Below are positions 8,337 through 16,904 of a DNA stretch of 47,494 nt, piece by piece. The DNA comes from Sphingopyxis terrae subsp. terrae NBRC 15098 (lineage in GTDB: Bacteria > Pseudomonadota > Alphaproteobacteria > Sphingomonadales > Sphingomonadaceae). The DNA lies in the NCBI RefSeq assembly GCF_001598815.1, contig NZ_BCZQ01000036.1:1-47494 (forward strand). Direction: 5' to 3'. Below the pieces are notes generated by a model. The model made no database searches, was not told where the DNA came from, and saw only the letters and a list, made by a program, of their open reading frames with translations. Within the stretch, counting starts at the first letter, position 1; each line of letters begins with the position of its first letter. Both the position numbers and the translations under genes were made by a program.

Positions 8337-8888
8337 TCAGTCGTCGTCCATCGCGGGGGACAGTGATGCGTCGAGGTCGCGGGGTCGGATGAAAGCAACG
8401 AAACGCGCGCTCTTTGTATCGAGGTCGCGCCAGTCGGCGATGTCGAGTTCGAGGCGGGCGAGCGCCGATGTCGGTAGCTTTTCCTCGACCTTGGCGCGCA
8501 GTTCGTCATCGGGCGATTCGGGGACGAGTTCGAGGATCAGGTCCTCCAGCCCCGGATTATGCCCGGCGATCAGCAAATTCTGCGAGTCCTTGCCGATGTC
8601 GCGGATTACATCGATCAGCGTCGCCGACGAGGCAAGATAGATGCGGCGGTCCCAATCGGGTTCGATTGCGTCGATTCCGGCGGCGGGTTGAAACAGATCG
8701 AGCGTTTCGGTCACGCGCACCGCGGGCGAGGCGATGATGCGGTCGATCGCCATCGCCTGCCGCCGTGCATATTGGCCCACGAGTTCGGCGCCGCGACGGC
8801 CGCGCGCGTTGATCGGGCGGTCGAAGTCGCGTTCGACGGTCGCGTCCCAGCCCGATTTCGCATGACGCAGGATAGTCAAAGTCTTCAA
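8337..8888 (-). CDS. Histidine phosphatase family protein, SixA-like
   Basis: SixA-type phosphohistidine phosphatases act on histidine-phosphorylated proteins. The catalytic LRHAKSGWD comes right after the proposed start, and the second catalytic histidine is in IAGHNPGLEDL; EPDWDRRIYLAS and DRIIASPAVRVTET complete the fold. I chose a TTG start at 8888 because GGGGAGAG lies four bases upstream and it puts the RHG motif at residue 8, the normal place. An upstream in-frame ATG would add about 40 residues of low-quality sequence. 183 residues; downstream of the helicase gene on the same strand, 70 bases apart. Confidence 0.87.
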   Translation of the reverse strand: MKTLTILRHAKSGWDATVERDFDRPINARGRRGAELVGQYARRQAMAIDRIIASPAVRVTETLDLFQPAAGIDAIEPDWDRRIYLASSATLIDVIRDIGKDSQNLLIAGHNPGLEDLILELVPESPDDELRAKVEEKLPTSALARLELDIADWRDLDTKSARFVAFIRPRDLDASLSPAMDDD

Positions 8889-8958
8889 AATCTCTCCCCG
8901 CGCCGCTGCGCCAGCCCCCGGGCCCCAAAGCCCTGCTGCGCTGCCTTCTGCCGGAAAC

Positions 8959-11706
8959 TCATGACGGTGAAAAGGCAGCAAACGCTCTTTTTCGCTGTTC
9001 GCCGTTCGCCGCCGCAACATGGTTCACGACCTCGTCGAGCGGCAGGCGGCGGATCGGCGTCCCGGCGGGAAAAGCGCTGAGCAGCCGCGACGGAAAGCTG
9101 GGCGACAGCATGACGAACTGTCCGAAATCGTCGGCGCGGCGGATCAGGCGGCCGAACGCCTGCCCGATGCGCGCCCGGATGACGGCGTCGTCATAGGCGC
9201 CGCCGCCCTGCGCCGCGCGCCGCGCCGCATGGAGGATGGTGGGGCGCGGCCACGGCACCCCCTCCATGACCACGAGCCGCAACGATTCACCCGGCACATC
9301 GACTCCGTCGCGCAGCGCGTCGGTGCCGAGCAGCGAGGCGTGCGGATCGGCGCGGAAGATGTCGACAAGGGTGCCGGTGTCCAGCGGGTCGACATGCTGG
9401 GCATAGAGCGGCAGCCCGGCGCGTGCGAGGCGGTCGGCGATGCGGGCGTGGACGATGCGCAGCCGGCGGATCGCGCTGAACAGGCCGAGCGCGCCGCCAC
9501 CCGATGCTTCGATCAGGCGGCTGTAGGCGCCGGCGAGGGCGGGGAGGTCGCCGCGCGCAATATCGGTGACGATCAGCACTTCGGCCTGCCGCGCATAGTC
9601 GAAGGGGCTCGGCACCGCGAAATGCCGGACGCCGCCGTCGATGTGCCGCGCGCCGGTGCGGATGTCGGCGTCGGACCAGCCGCTGCCTGCGTCGTCGCCC
9701 GCCTGCGCGCCGCTGCGCAATGTCGCAGAGGTGACGAGCACGCCCTGCGCCGGCGCATAGACGATATCGGCGACGGGGCGCGCCGGATCGAGCCAGTGGC
9801 GGTGCAGGCCGATATCATATTCGCGCCCGTCGAAACGGTCGACCGCGAGCCAGTCGACGAAGTCGGGGTCGGCCGGGCCGCCGACGCGCCCGAGCAGCGA
9901 CAGCCACGCGCCGAGCGTGTCGATGCGCGTGCCGAGGCTGGCGCGGGCGCCGTCGACACGGGCGCGGGCCTGCCCGTCGAGCCAGTCGGGCGGATCGTCG
10001 ACCAACGCGTCGAGCCGCTTGCCGAGCGCCATCAGCGGCCGCAGCAGCGCCTCGATCGCATCGCTCGCGTCGGCGGCAGCCGCCACCAGATCGGGGCCGG
10101 GATCGGCAAGTTCGGTCTCGAGACCATAGCCGCTGTCGGCATTTTTCGGATCGGCGCCGCGTGCATAGACTTGCCCGCGCGCCGCGACGAGCAGCCGCTC
10201 GATCGCGCCCCAAGGGTCGTTCTCGGCAATGCGCGCGAGCCACCCGTCGCCGGGAAGCTGGCCCGCCGCCTCGATTGCCGCCTGAATCGCCTTGTCGCCG
10301 GCCTCGTCATAGCTCGCGACATCGGCAAGGCGCGCGGCGAGACCGCGGCGGCGGCCGCGCGACTTGCCCTCCGGCCCCAACACCCAGCGGCGGATCTCGA
10401 TCGCTTCCTGCCCGGTGAGCGCGGCGGCGAACATGCTGTCGGCGGCATCCCACAGATGGTGGCCCTCGTCGAAGATCAGCCGCGTTGCGGGGGCGCCGCC
10501 GTCACGCGGCCGGGCGGCCTGCACCATCGTCAGCGCATGGTTCGCAATGACGATGTCGGCCTGCGCTGCCGAGCGGGTCGAGCGTTCGATGAAACATTTG
10601 CGGAAATGCGGGCAGCCCGCATAGATGCACTCGCCGCGCCGATCGGTCAGCGCGGTCGTGCCGTTGCGGCGGAACAGCGCGGGCAGCCAGCCGGGCAGAT
10701 CGCCGCCAACCATGTCGCCGTCGCGCGTATACGCCGCCCAGCGCGCGACGAGCTGCGCCAGAACGGCCGCGCGGCCCGAAAAGCCGCCTTGCAGCGCATC
10801 CTCCAGATTGAGCAGGCAGAGATAATTTTCGCGTCCCTTGCGCACCACCACCTTTTCGCGGTGCGTCCGGGCATCGGGGTACAGCCGCTCGGTCTCGCGC
10901 GCCAGCTGGCGTTGCAGCGCCTTGGTATAGGTCGACACGCAGACGCTGCCGCCCGACTGATCGATCCATTGCTTGGCGGGGGCGAGATAGCCCAGCGTCT
11001 TGCCGATCCCCGTGCCCGCCTCGGCGACCAGCATCTGCGGCCGGTCGCGGCGTTCGCGCGGTTCGAAGATCGCGGTGGCGGCGCGGGCATAGTCGCGCTG
11101 CCCCGCACGGCGTTCGGCGCCATCACCGGTGAGCCGGTCGAGCCGGGCGGTCACATCGTCGGGATTGACCGTTACCTGGCGCGGCTGCGGGCGCGGGGCA
11201 GCTTCCTCCCATTCGGGCAGCCGCGCGAACAGCCAGCGCTCGCTGCGTTCGGGCGCGCCGATGCGCGGCTGCAGCAGCGGCGCCCACGGCCAGCGCTGGC
11301 GCGACAGCGCCTGCAGGCCGTGCCACGCGCCCTCGCGCTCGGGCCACGCGGCATCGCCCGCGCGATCGAGCATCGCTGCGGCGGCGCGCGGCAGGAACGC
11401 CGCAACATCGGCTTCGCTATCGGGCGGGGCGATGCCCATCGCGGCGGCGATCCCCGCCGGTGTCGGTACCGCGAAGCGCGCGGGAAAGAGGAAGGCGAAG
11501 AGTTCGAGCAGATCGAGCCCCGACAGCTCGGGATAGCCCAGCCGGTCGCCCGTCAGCGTCGCGCCGAGCAGGACATGCGGGGTTGCGGCGACCGCCGCGA
11601 TCGCTTCGCCGCGTCCGACGCGCTGGACGCGGCCCGATGCGTCGGCGATCCAGATGCCGACATGGCTCGCGTGGATCGCGGGGAGGGAGAGCGGATCGGG
11701 CGCCAT
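8959..11706 (-). CDS. ATP-dependent DNA helicase, DinG/XPD-like iron-sulfur superfamily 2
   Basis: A 915-residue helicase. Walker A AEAGTGIGKT is at about 228-237 and the DEGH box (IFDEGHHLWD) at 411-420. Between them are Cys297, Cys360, Cys365 and Cys371 (YLCLLN, GECIYAGCPHFRKCF), the four ligands expected for the 4Fe-4S cluster of XPD/DinG helicases. Late motifs include LVTSATLRSG and QAFGRLIRRADDFG. An N-terminal domain of about 200 residues precedes the helicase core, as in many alphaproteobacterial DinG-like proteins. The likely role is 5'-3' unwinding of repair intermediates or R-loops in the cytoplasm. Confidence 0.92.
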   Translation of the reverse strand: MAPDPLSLPAIHASHVGIWIADASGRVQRVGRGEAIAAVAATPHVLLGATLTGDRLGYPELSGLDLLELFAFLFPARFAVPTPAGIAAAMGIAPPDSEADVAAFLPRAAAAMLDRAGDAAWPEREGAWHGLQALSRQRWPWAPLLQPRIGAPERSERWLFARLPEWEEAAPRPQPRQVTVNPDDVTARLDRLTGDGAERRAGQRDYARAATAIFEPRERRDRPQMLVAEAGTGIGKTLGYLAPAKQWIDQSGGSVCVSTYTKALQRQLARETERLYPDARTHREKVVVRKGRENYLCLLNLEDALQGGFSGRAAVLAQLVARWAAYTRDGDMVGGDLPGWLPALFRRNGTTALTDRRGECIYAGCPHFRKCFIERSTRSAAQADIVIANHALTMVQAARPRDGGAPATRLIFDEGHHLWDAADSMFAAALTGQEAIEIRRWVLGPEGKSRGRRRGLAARLADVASYDEAGDKAIQAAIEAAGQLPGDGWLARIAENDPWGAIERLLVAARGQVYARGADPKNADSGYGLETELADPGPDLVAAAADASDAIEALLRPLMALGKRLDALVDDPPDWLDGQARARVDGARASLGTRIDTLGAWLSLLGRVGGPADPDFVDWLAVDRFDGREYDIGLHRHWLDPARPVADIVYAPAQGVLVTSATLRSGAQAGDDAGSGWSDADIRTGARHIDGGVRHFAVPSPFDYARQAEVLIVTDIARGDLPALAGAYSRLIEASGGGALGLFSAIRRLRIVHARIADRLARAGLPLYAQHVDPLDTGTLVDIFRADPHASLLGTDALRDGVDVPGESLRLVVMEGVPWPRPTILHAARRAAQGGGAYDDAVIRARIGQAFGRLIRRADDFGQFVMLSPSFPSRLLSAFPAGTPIRRLPLDEVVNHVAAANGEQRKRAFAAFSPS

Positions 11707-11830
11707 TGCCCCACGCTAGGCACAAAAGGCGAACGCGGCAAGGCGGGTAATCGATGCGACACGCTTTCGGGTTGCAGCGGCGTGAAAAGCGACCATCTTT
11801 CGGCGGGAGATTGATGAGAGGGGCGACACA

Positions 11831-12265
11831 ATGGGTGAAGAGGCTGCGATCGGCGCGGTGGTCGACGAAATGTATGCGATGATTTCTGGCCCGAAAGGGC
11901 CGCGCGACTGGTCGCGCCAGGATAATTGCTTCCATCCCGAGGCCCGTCAGATCCGAACGGGCGTCGATGCCGATGGCCGCGCGATATTTCGTAGCATGGG
12001 CCTCGCTGACTATGCTCGCGATACGACGCCCTTCTTTGCCGAGAATGATTTCTTCGAGCTCGAAATTGCCCGGCGGATCGACGTACTCGGCAACATGGCG
12101 CACGTATGGAGCGCTTATGAAGCGCGTTCGGCGCTCGACGACCCACTGCCAGAGAGGCGCGGCATCAATTCGATCCAGCTATTCAAAGACCCCGAACGCG
12201 GGTGGCGTATCATGGCGATGATCTGGGACAATGAGCGCGACGGCGTCACCATCACGCCCTTCTGA
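11831..12265 (+). CDS. Nuclear transport factor 2-like (SnoaL-type) protein
   Basis: A 144-residue protein starting MGEEAAIGAVVDEMYAMISGPKGPRDW. The pattern DWSRQDNCFHPEARQIRTGVDADG, AENDFFELEIARRIDVLGNMAHVWSAYEAR and NSIQLFKDPERGWRIMAMIWDNER matches the cone-shaped NTF2-like fold, where FHPEA and W-rich beta strands line a small-molecule pocket. It may be an enzyme or a binding protein; nothing nearby fixes a substrate. GGGGCGACACA precedes the ATG. Confidence 0.8.
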   Translation: MGEEAAIGAVVDEMYAMISGPKGPRDWSRQDNCFHPEARQIRTGVDADGRAIFRSMGLADYARDTTPFFAENDFFELEIARRIDVLGNMAHVWSAYEARSALDDPLPERRGINSIQLFKDPERGWRIMAMIWDNERDGVTITPF

Positions 12266-12269
12266 TCGC

Positions 12270-12638
12270 TCAGCTCAGCCCGCGCCGTCCGAAACCTGGG
12301 CTGCGGTTTGACAGAAATATCTGCGCAGGATGTGCGCTGGCGGCGCCGCGCGCGCGTTCGAGCGCGTTAAACAGCGGTCCGTGCGACAGCTCGTAGGGAA
12401 AGCGCACGCCCATGCGGTCGAATTCGGACCACATGACGATCGCGTAGACGACCTGGCCACCGTAGTGGATTTCGCAGCGGGATCGCGCCGGCATGCTCGC
12501 GCCGTCGATGCGGGCGCCGCCTTCCGAAAGGTCGCAGATGCGCCCTTCGATCTGGTTGAGCACGCCGTTGACGATCACCTCGATGGCGACCGGGGTACGC
12601 TTGTGAGCGCGGGTGATGGGAGTGTGGGGACTCGTCAT
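12270..12638 (-). CDS. PilZ domain protein (cyclic di-GMP receptor)
   Basis: A 122-residue single-domain protein. The first c-di-GMP contact motif is RAHKRTPVAIEV (residues 10-21) and the second is CDLSEGGARI, giving the RxxxR-like and D/NxSxxG pattern of PilZ domains; the R spacing in the first motif is slightly atypical. It converges on the NTF2-like gene and diverges from lysK. PilZ domains bind cyclic di-GMP and control motility, biofilm or enzymes, but the output here is unknown. Confidence 0.85.
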   Translation of the reverse strand: MTSPHTPITRAHKRTPVAIEVIVNGVLNQIEGRICDLSEGGARIDGASMPARSRCEIHYGGQVVYAIVMWSEFDRMGVRFPYELSHGPLFNALERARGAASAHPAQIFLSNRSPGFGRRGLS

Positions 12639-12756
12639 GGCCCGAGGCTAGGACGGACGTGGTTAATTTGGCGTAACCATGTCTGGCGCCGTTCCGTTGC
12701 GGCGGGCGGACAATTTTGCCTTTCGATTCGGGGGCGCTTGCCGCTATGGGCGCCCC

Positions 12757-14358
12757 ATGACCGATTTGCACCTTCATCCTTCGCTGCGCGAGCCCGCGCA
12801 AACGTCCAAGGCCTGGCCGTTCGAGGAAGCGCGCAAGCTGATCAAACGCTATCCCGACGGCAAGCCCGGCGGCGCGCCGGTGCTGTTCGAAACCGGCTAT
12901 GGCCCCTCGGGCCTGCCGCATATCGGCACCTTCAATGAAGTGCTGCGCACAACGATGGTGCGGCGCGCTTATGAAACGCTGACGGGCGGCCTGCCGACGC
13001 GCCTCGTGGCGTTCAGCGACGATATGGACGGGCTGCGTAAGGTTCCCGACAATGTGCCGAACGGCGACATGCTGCGCGAGCATCTGGGTCGGCCGCTCAC
13101 CGCGATTCCCGATCCGTTCGGCAAGTATGAGAGTTTTGCGCATCACAACAATGCGATGCTGCGCGAATTTCTCGACCGCTTCGGCTTCGAGTATGAATTC
13201 GTCAGCTCGACCGAACGCTATCGCTCGGGCGCGTTCGACGAAGCGCTGAAGAATGTCCTGCGGCACAATCAGGATATTCTCGACATCATGCTGCCGACGC
13301 TGCGCGCCGAGCGCGCCGCGACCTATTCGCCAATTCTGCCGGTGAGCCCCAAGTCGGGGATCGTGCTGCAGGTGCCGGTGACGGTGGTTGATGCTGATGC
13401 GGGGCTCGTATCGTTCGAGGATGAGGGCGAGACGATCACCCACAGCATCCTGTCGGGCGGTGCCAAGCTGCAGTGGAAGGTCGACTGGGCGATGCGCTGG
13501 GTCGCGCTCGGCGTCGATTACGAGATGTACGGCAAGGATCTGACCGACAGCGGCATCCAGTCGGGCAAGATCGCCAAGGCGCTGGGCGGACGCAAGCCCG
13601 AGGGGCTGATCTACGAAATGTTCCTCGACGAAAAGGGCGAGAAGATTTCGAAGTCGAAAGGCAATGGCCTGTCGATTGAACAATGGCTGAGCTATGGCAG
13701 CGAAGAGAGCCTGGCTTTCTACGCCTATCGCGAACCCAAGGCGGCGAAGCAACTTCATATCGGCGTCATCCCGAAGGCGGTCGACGAATATCTGCAGATG
13801 CGCGGAAGCTATCCGGCGCAGGAACCCGACAAGAAGCTGGGGAACCCCGTGCATCACGTCCATGTCGCGCGCGGCGAAGATGTGCCCGACGCGGTGCTGC
13901 CGGTGACCTTCGGGCTGCTGCTCAACCTTGTCGCCGTGATGGGCGCCGATGCGGCGAAGGACCAGATCTGGCGCTACCTCGGCCAATATGTCGCGGGCGC
14001 CGACGCAGCGACCTGGCCCGAGCTCGACCGGTTGATCGACAATGCGATGGCGTACAACCGCGACTATGTCGCCCCGACGCTGAAGCGCCGCAAGCCTGTG
14101 GGCGGTGAGGGCGCTGCGCTCAAGGAACTCGACGACCGGCTTGCCGCGCTTTCCGCCGATGCGTCGGCCGACGACATCCAGAACATCGTCTATGAGATCG
14201 GCAAGAGCGAAGCCTATGGCTTTGAAAATCTGCGCGATTGGTTCAAGGCGCTTTATGAAACGCTGCTCGGGTCGAGCGCAGGTCCGCGCATGGGCAGCTT
14301 CATCGCGCTGTTCGGGATCGACAACACGCGGCGCCTGATTGCGGAAGCTTTGGCATGA
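12757..14358 (+). CDS. lysK: Lysyl-tRNA synthetase, class I
   Basis: A 533-residue class I LysRS, which charges tRNA-Lys with a Rossmann-type catalytic core unrelated to class II LysS. The HIGH motif is HIGT at 55-58 (GPSGLPHIGTFNEV), and the KMSKS loop is KISKSKG at 296-302. WAMRWVALGVDYEMYGKDLTDSG is the typical central segment. Class I LysRS is usual in alphaproteobacteria. I preferred ATG at 12757 over the upstream in-frame ATG at 12679, which only adds unconserved residues. Its stop overlaps the next gene by four bases (ATGA). Confidence 0.96.
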   Translation: MTDLHLHPSLREPAQTSKAWPFEEARKLIKRYPDGKPGGAPVLFETGYGPSGLPHIGTFNEVLRTTMVRRAYETLTGGLPTRLVAFSDDMDGLRKVPDNVPNGDMLREHLGRPLTAIPDPFGKYESFAHHNNAMLREFLDRFGFEYEFVSSTERYRSGAFDEALKNVLRHNQDILDIMLPTLRAERAATYSPILPVSPKSGIVLQVPVTVVDADAGLVSFEDEGETITHSILSGGAKLQWKVDWAMRWVALGVDYEMYGKDLTDSGIQSGKIAKALGGRKPEGLIYEMFLDEKGEKISKSKGNGLSIEQWLSYGSEESLAFYAYREPKAAKQLHIGVIPKAVDEYLQMRGSYPAQEPDKKLGNPVHHVHVARGEDVPDAVLPVTFGLLLNLVAVMGADAAKDQIWRYLGQYVAGADAATWPELDRLIDNAMAYNRDYVAPTLKRRKPVGGEGAALKELDDRLAALSADASADDIQNIVYEIGKSEAYGFENLRDWFKALYETLLGSSAGPRMGSFIALFGIDNTRRLIAEALA

Positions 14359-14840
14359 TCGACATCTTCACCACCGGCGGGACGATCGACAAAGTCTATT
14401 TCGACGCGCTGTCGGAGTTCCAGATCGGGCCGGCGGCGATTCCCGACATGCTGCGAGAGAATAATGTTCATGTGCCGCACCGCGTCACCCAGTTGATGCG
14501 CAAGGACAGCCTGGAACTCACCGACGCCGACCGCGAGGCGATCCGCGCGGCAGTCGCCGCGAGCGATTCGGCGCATGTTCTCGTCACGCATGGCACCGAC
14601 ACGATGGTCGTTACCGGCCGTACGCTGGCGGGAATTGAAGGCAAGACGATCGTGCTGACCGGCGCGATGCAGCCCGCATCGGTGCGGGCTAGCGACGCCG
14701 AGTTCAATGTGGGCTTTGCGCTGGCGGCGGTGCAGACGCTGCCGCCCGGTGTCTATGTCGCGATGAACGGCATGATCTTCGATCCCGAGACCACGGTAAA
14801 GGATCGCGCGGGCGGCCGTTTCGTCGCGGCGGGCGAATAG
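14355..14840 (+). CDS. Short asparaginase-domain protein
   Basis: A 161-residue protein equal to the N-terminal domain of type I/II asparaginases. It has both catalytic threonine motifs, FTTGGTIDK near the start and VTHGTDTMVVTG around residues 75-86, plus the LTGAMQPASVRASD segment. The C-terminal domain of full asparaginases (about 330 residues) is absent and the stop is clean, so this is a known short form and not a truncation. It may or may not hydrolyse asparagine. Start and lysK stop overlap as ATGA, so translation is coupled to lysyl-tRNA synthetase. Confidence 0.85.
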   Translation: MIDIFTTGGTIDKVYFDALSEFQIGPAAIPDMLRENNVHVPHRVTQLMRKDSLELTDADREAIRAAVAASDSAHVLVTHGTDTMVVTGRTLAGIEGKTIVLTGAMQPASVRASDAEFNVGFALAAVQTLPPGVYVAMNGMIFDPETTVKDRAGGRFVAAGE

Positions 14841-14848
14841 CGCCGACT

Positions 14849-14873
14849 GTAACCTCGCGCGCGCGCCTCCGAA
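14849..14873 (+). promoter_or_regulatory. Candidate ECF-sigma promoter of the buf operon
   Basis: GTAACC at 14849-14854 and CGAA at 14870-14873 are separated by 15 bases, followed by an AT-rich ATATA. This resembles the -35 GTAACC and -10 CGAA pattern reported for the Caulobacter SigF regulon, which includes a bufferin operon. The similarity is read from the sequence and the sigma assignment is inferred; no sigma or anti-sigma gene is in the window. Confidence 0.5.
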
Positions 14874-14882
14874 TATAGGAGC

Positions 14883-14907
14883 ATGGACGGACATATTGTC
14901 CCTCCAT
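14883..14907. promoter_or_regulatory. Inverted repeat in the bufA leader
   Basis: Arms ATGGACGGACA and TGTCCCTCCAT, 11 bp with one mismatch, flank a TAT loop. The repeat sits between the candidate promoter and the bufA ribosome binding site (CGGAGGA). It may be an operator or a 5'UTR stem-loop. Confidence 0.5.
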
Positions 14908-14926
14908 CCCGTCTTCGGAGGATAGC

Positions 14927-15211
14927 ATGACCAACACGAAATTCGCCGCTGCCATTGCCGCTTCGGCCACTGCCCTCGCACTCGCCGGCGCCGCTCTGGC
15001 CGCTCCGGCGCCTGCCGGCAGTTCGGGCGCCGCGGTCGGTGCCAAGGACACCGTGCATTGCTATGGCGTCAACAGCTGCAAGGGTACGGCCGACTGCAAG
15101 ACCTCGGCCAACGAATGCAAGGGTCAGAACGAATGCAAGGGTCATGGCTTCAAGGCCATGACCGCCGCCAAGTGTCTGACCGGCGGCGGCGTCATCGGCG
15201 ACCTCGGCTGA
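14927..15211 (+). CDS. bufA: Bufferin-type periplasmic metallophore precursor BufA
   Basis: A 94-residue RiPP precursor. A Sec-type signal peptide covers about residues 1-26 (hydrophobic AAIAASATALALAGAALA, cleavage near ALA-AP). The mature part has six cysteines at 45, 51, 57, 64, 70 and 83 in CYGVNSCKG, DCKTS, ECKGQNECKG and AKCLTGG, the bufferin (formerly DUF2282) pattern. Bufferins have core cysteines converted by the MNIO enzyme BufB to thiooxazole-type heterocycles and then chelate copper in the periplasm. bufB and bufC follow on the same strand. CGGAGGA lies seven bases before ATG. Which cysteines are modified here is not visible. Confidence 0.93.
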   Translation: MTNTKFAAAIAASATALALAGAALAAPAPAGSSGAAVGAKDTVHCYGVNSCKGTADCKTSANECKGQNECKGHGFKAMTAAKCLTGGGVIGDLG

Positions 15212-15219
15212 TGCCATTC

Positions 15220-15253
15220 CCTCCCGCACGGCGCTCCGGCTCCGTGCGGGAGG
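15220..15253 (+). terminator. Strong stem-loop between bufA and bufB (attenuator or processing signal)
   Basis: CCTCCCGCACGG at 15220-15231 pairs perfectly with CCGTGCGGGAGG at 15242-15253 around a 10-base loop. AATTAATCG follows, with no T-run, so it is probably a partial terminator or a 3'-end stabiliser. Such an element would give more bufA than bufB mRNA, fitting the excess of precursor over enzyme needed in RiPP pathways. Confidence 0.7.
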
Positions 15254-15271
15254 AATTAATCGAGTCCAATC

Positions 15272-16123
15272 ATGCCTCAAGATCAGCGGATCGCGATCCC
15301 GTCGCCCGGCTTCGGTTTGGGACTGCGCCCCGTCCATTATCCCGATTTCCTGGCGCGGCCCCAACCGGTCGAGTGGCTGGAGATCATATCGGAAAATTAT
15401 ATGGTGCCCGGCGGACGCCCGATGGCGACGCTCGACCGGATTCGCGCCGATTATCCGATCGTCATGCACGGTGTGTCGCTGTCGATCGGGTCTGACGAGC
15501 CGCTCGACCGCACCTATCTGTCGGCGCTGAAGGCGCTCGCCGATCGGGTCGATCCGCTTTGGATTTCGGATCATCTGTGCTGGACCGGGATCAACGCGCA
15601 TAACAGCCATGATCTGCTTCCGCTGCCCTATGATGCACCGACATTGCAGTGCGTCGTCGACAATATCGGCCGCGTGCAGGATTATCTGGGGCGGCGGATC
15701 CTGATCGAAAATCCGTCGAGCTATGTCAGCTTTCGCGCCTCCGATCGCAGCGAATGGGATTTTCTGGCTGAAATGGCGGAACGCGCCGACTGCCTGCTGC
15801 TGCTCGACGTCAACAACATCTACGTCAGCGCGCGTAACCATGGCTTCGATCCGCTGGACTATCTGAGCGGCTTGCCCGCCGGGCGTATCCAGCAAATCCA
15901 TCTCGCGGGCCACAGCGACATGGGCGATTATGTCATCGACACGCACGATGCAGCGGTATGCGATGCGGTATGGGATCTTTACGCCCGCGCCATTGCGATG
16001 GTCGGCCCCGTCGCGACGATGATCGAACGCGATGACGACATTCCGCCGCTGGCGGCGCTGTTGTCCGAACTCGAACGGGCCCGCAAGCTGGCGCAGGCGG
16101 CGCTGGAGCCGGTCGGTGGCTGA
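15272..16123 (+). CDS. bufB: BufB, multinuclear non-heme iron oxidative enzyme (MNIO, DUF692)
   Basis: A 283-residue TIM-barrel enzyme of the DUF692/MNIO family, which oxidises cysteines in peptide substrates using two or three iron ions. Metal-ligand regions of the family are visible: [66 protein letters not shown] and a late [11 protein letters not shown]. With bufA upstream and the DUF2063 partner downstream, this is the bufferin-modifying enzyme. It works in the cytoplasm before export. Its stop overlaps the bufC start by eight bases. Confidence 0.94.
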   Translation: MPQDQRIAIPSPGFGLGLRPVHYPDFLARPQPVEWLEIISENYMVPGGRPMATLDRIRADYPIVMHGVSLSIGSDEPLDRTYLSALKALADRVDPLWISDHLCWTGINAHNSHDLLPLPYDAPTLQCVVDNIGRVQDYLGRRILIENPSSYVSFRASDRSEWDFLAEMAERADCLLLLDVNNIYVSARNHGFDPLDYLSGLPAGRIQQIHLAGHSDMGDYVIDTHDAAVCDAVWDLYARAIAMVGPVATMIERDDDIPPLAALLSELERARKLAQAALEPVGG

Positions 16124-16904
16124 CGCACTGTACGCCATCCAGCAACGCTTTCTCGCCGCGATCATGGGCGAGGATGCGGATGCCGAAGCCCTGATTGTCG
16201 ATGACGCGCGCGTCGGCGCGGCCCGCCGGATCGGCATCTATCGCAACAATTACCGCGCCAGCCTGACCGGCGTTCTCGCCGATCATTTCGAGCGGCTGCA
16301 TGCCTATCTGGGCGATGCGCAATTCGGCCATATCGCCGATGCCTATGTAAAGGCGCACCCGTCGACGACCCGCAATCTGCGCTATTACGGCGCCGCGCTG
16401 CCCGGCTTTATCGCGCATCATTTTCCGGAAGACGGCGAATTGGCCGAACTTGCCCGGCTGGACTGGGCGCTGCGCCACGCCTTCGACGCGCTCGACGCAT
16501 CGCCGCTCGATGCCGGTGCGATCGGCATGCTCGGCGAGCAATGGGTCGGCGCCAGCCTCGCGCTGCATCCTTCGGCGCGGCTGCTCACCATGCACCATAA
16601 TAGCGCGGCCCTGTGGAGCGCGCTCGACGCCGGCGAAGCCCCTCCGGCGGTGGCGGTTCTTGCCGCGCCCGTGGATGTGTTGGTGTGGCGCAGCGGACTC
16701 CAGCCGCATTTTCGCAGTCTGGCCGCGGTCGAGGCGGCTACGCTGGTGCGGATCGGGCGCGGCGCCAGTTTCGCGGATATCAGCGCGCATTTAGTGAACG
16801 AAGTTGAGGAAGCGACCGCGATGGAAACGCTGGCCGCGCTGCTCGCCCGGTGGCTGGCCGACGGCGTGCTGATATTGGCCGATCAGGCCGCAGCGGTAAC
16901 TTGA
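16116..16904 (+). CDS. bufC: BufC, DUF2063 (HvfC-type) partner protein of the MNIO enzyme
   Basis: A 262-residue protein from a GTG at 16116, inside the end of bufB, the only start giving a sensible N-terminus ([18 protein letters not shown]). The N-terminal domain with [31 protein letters not shown] is the DUF2063 signature. Early annotation as 'DNA-binding' has been replaced by a role as RiPP recognition partner that presents the precursor to BufB. The C-terminal half ([16 protein letters not shown]) is the second family domain. Its 3' end overlaps the convergent desaturase fragment by 22 bases. Confidence 0.9.
   Translation: MADALYAIQQRFLAAIMGEDADAEALIVDDARVGAARRIGIYRNNYRASLTGVLADHFERLHAYLGDAQFGHIADAYVKAHPSTTRNLRYYGAALPGFIAHHFPEDGELAELARLDWALRHAFDALDASPLDAGAIGMLGEQWVGASLALHPSARLLTMHHNSAALWSALDAGEAPPAVAVLAAPVDVLVWRSGLQPHFRSLAAVEAATLVRIGRGASFADISAHLVNEVEEATAMETLAALLARWLADGVLILADQAAAVT

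Noticed and set aside
9019..11814. A 931-codon open frame on the plus strand opposite the DinG-like helicase
   Set aside because: It is an arginine/alanine-rich mirror of high-GC coding sequence on the other strand and shows no domain, whereas the minus-strand frame has all helicase motifs.
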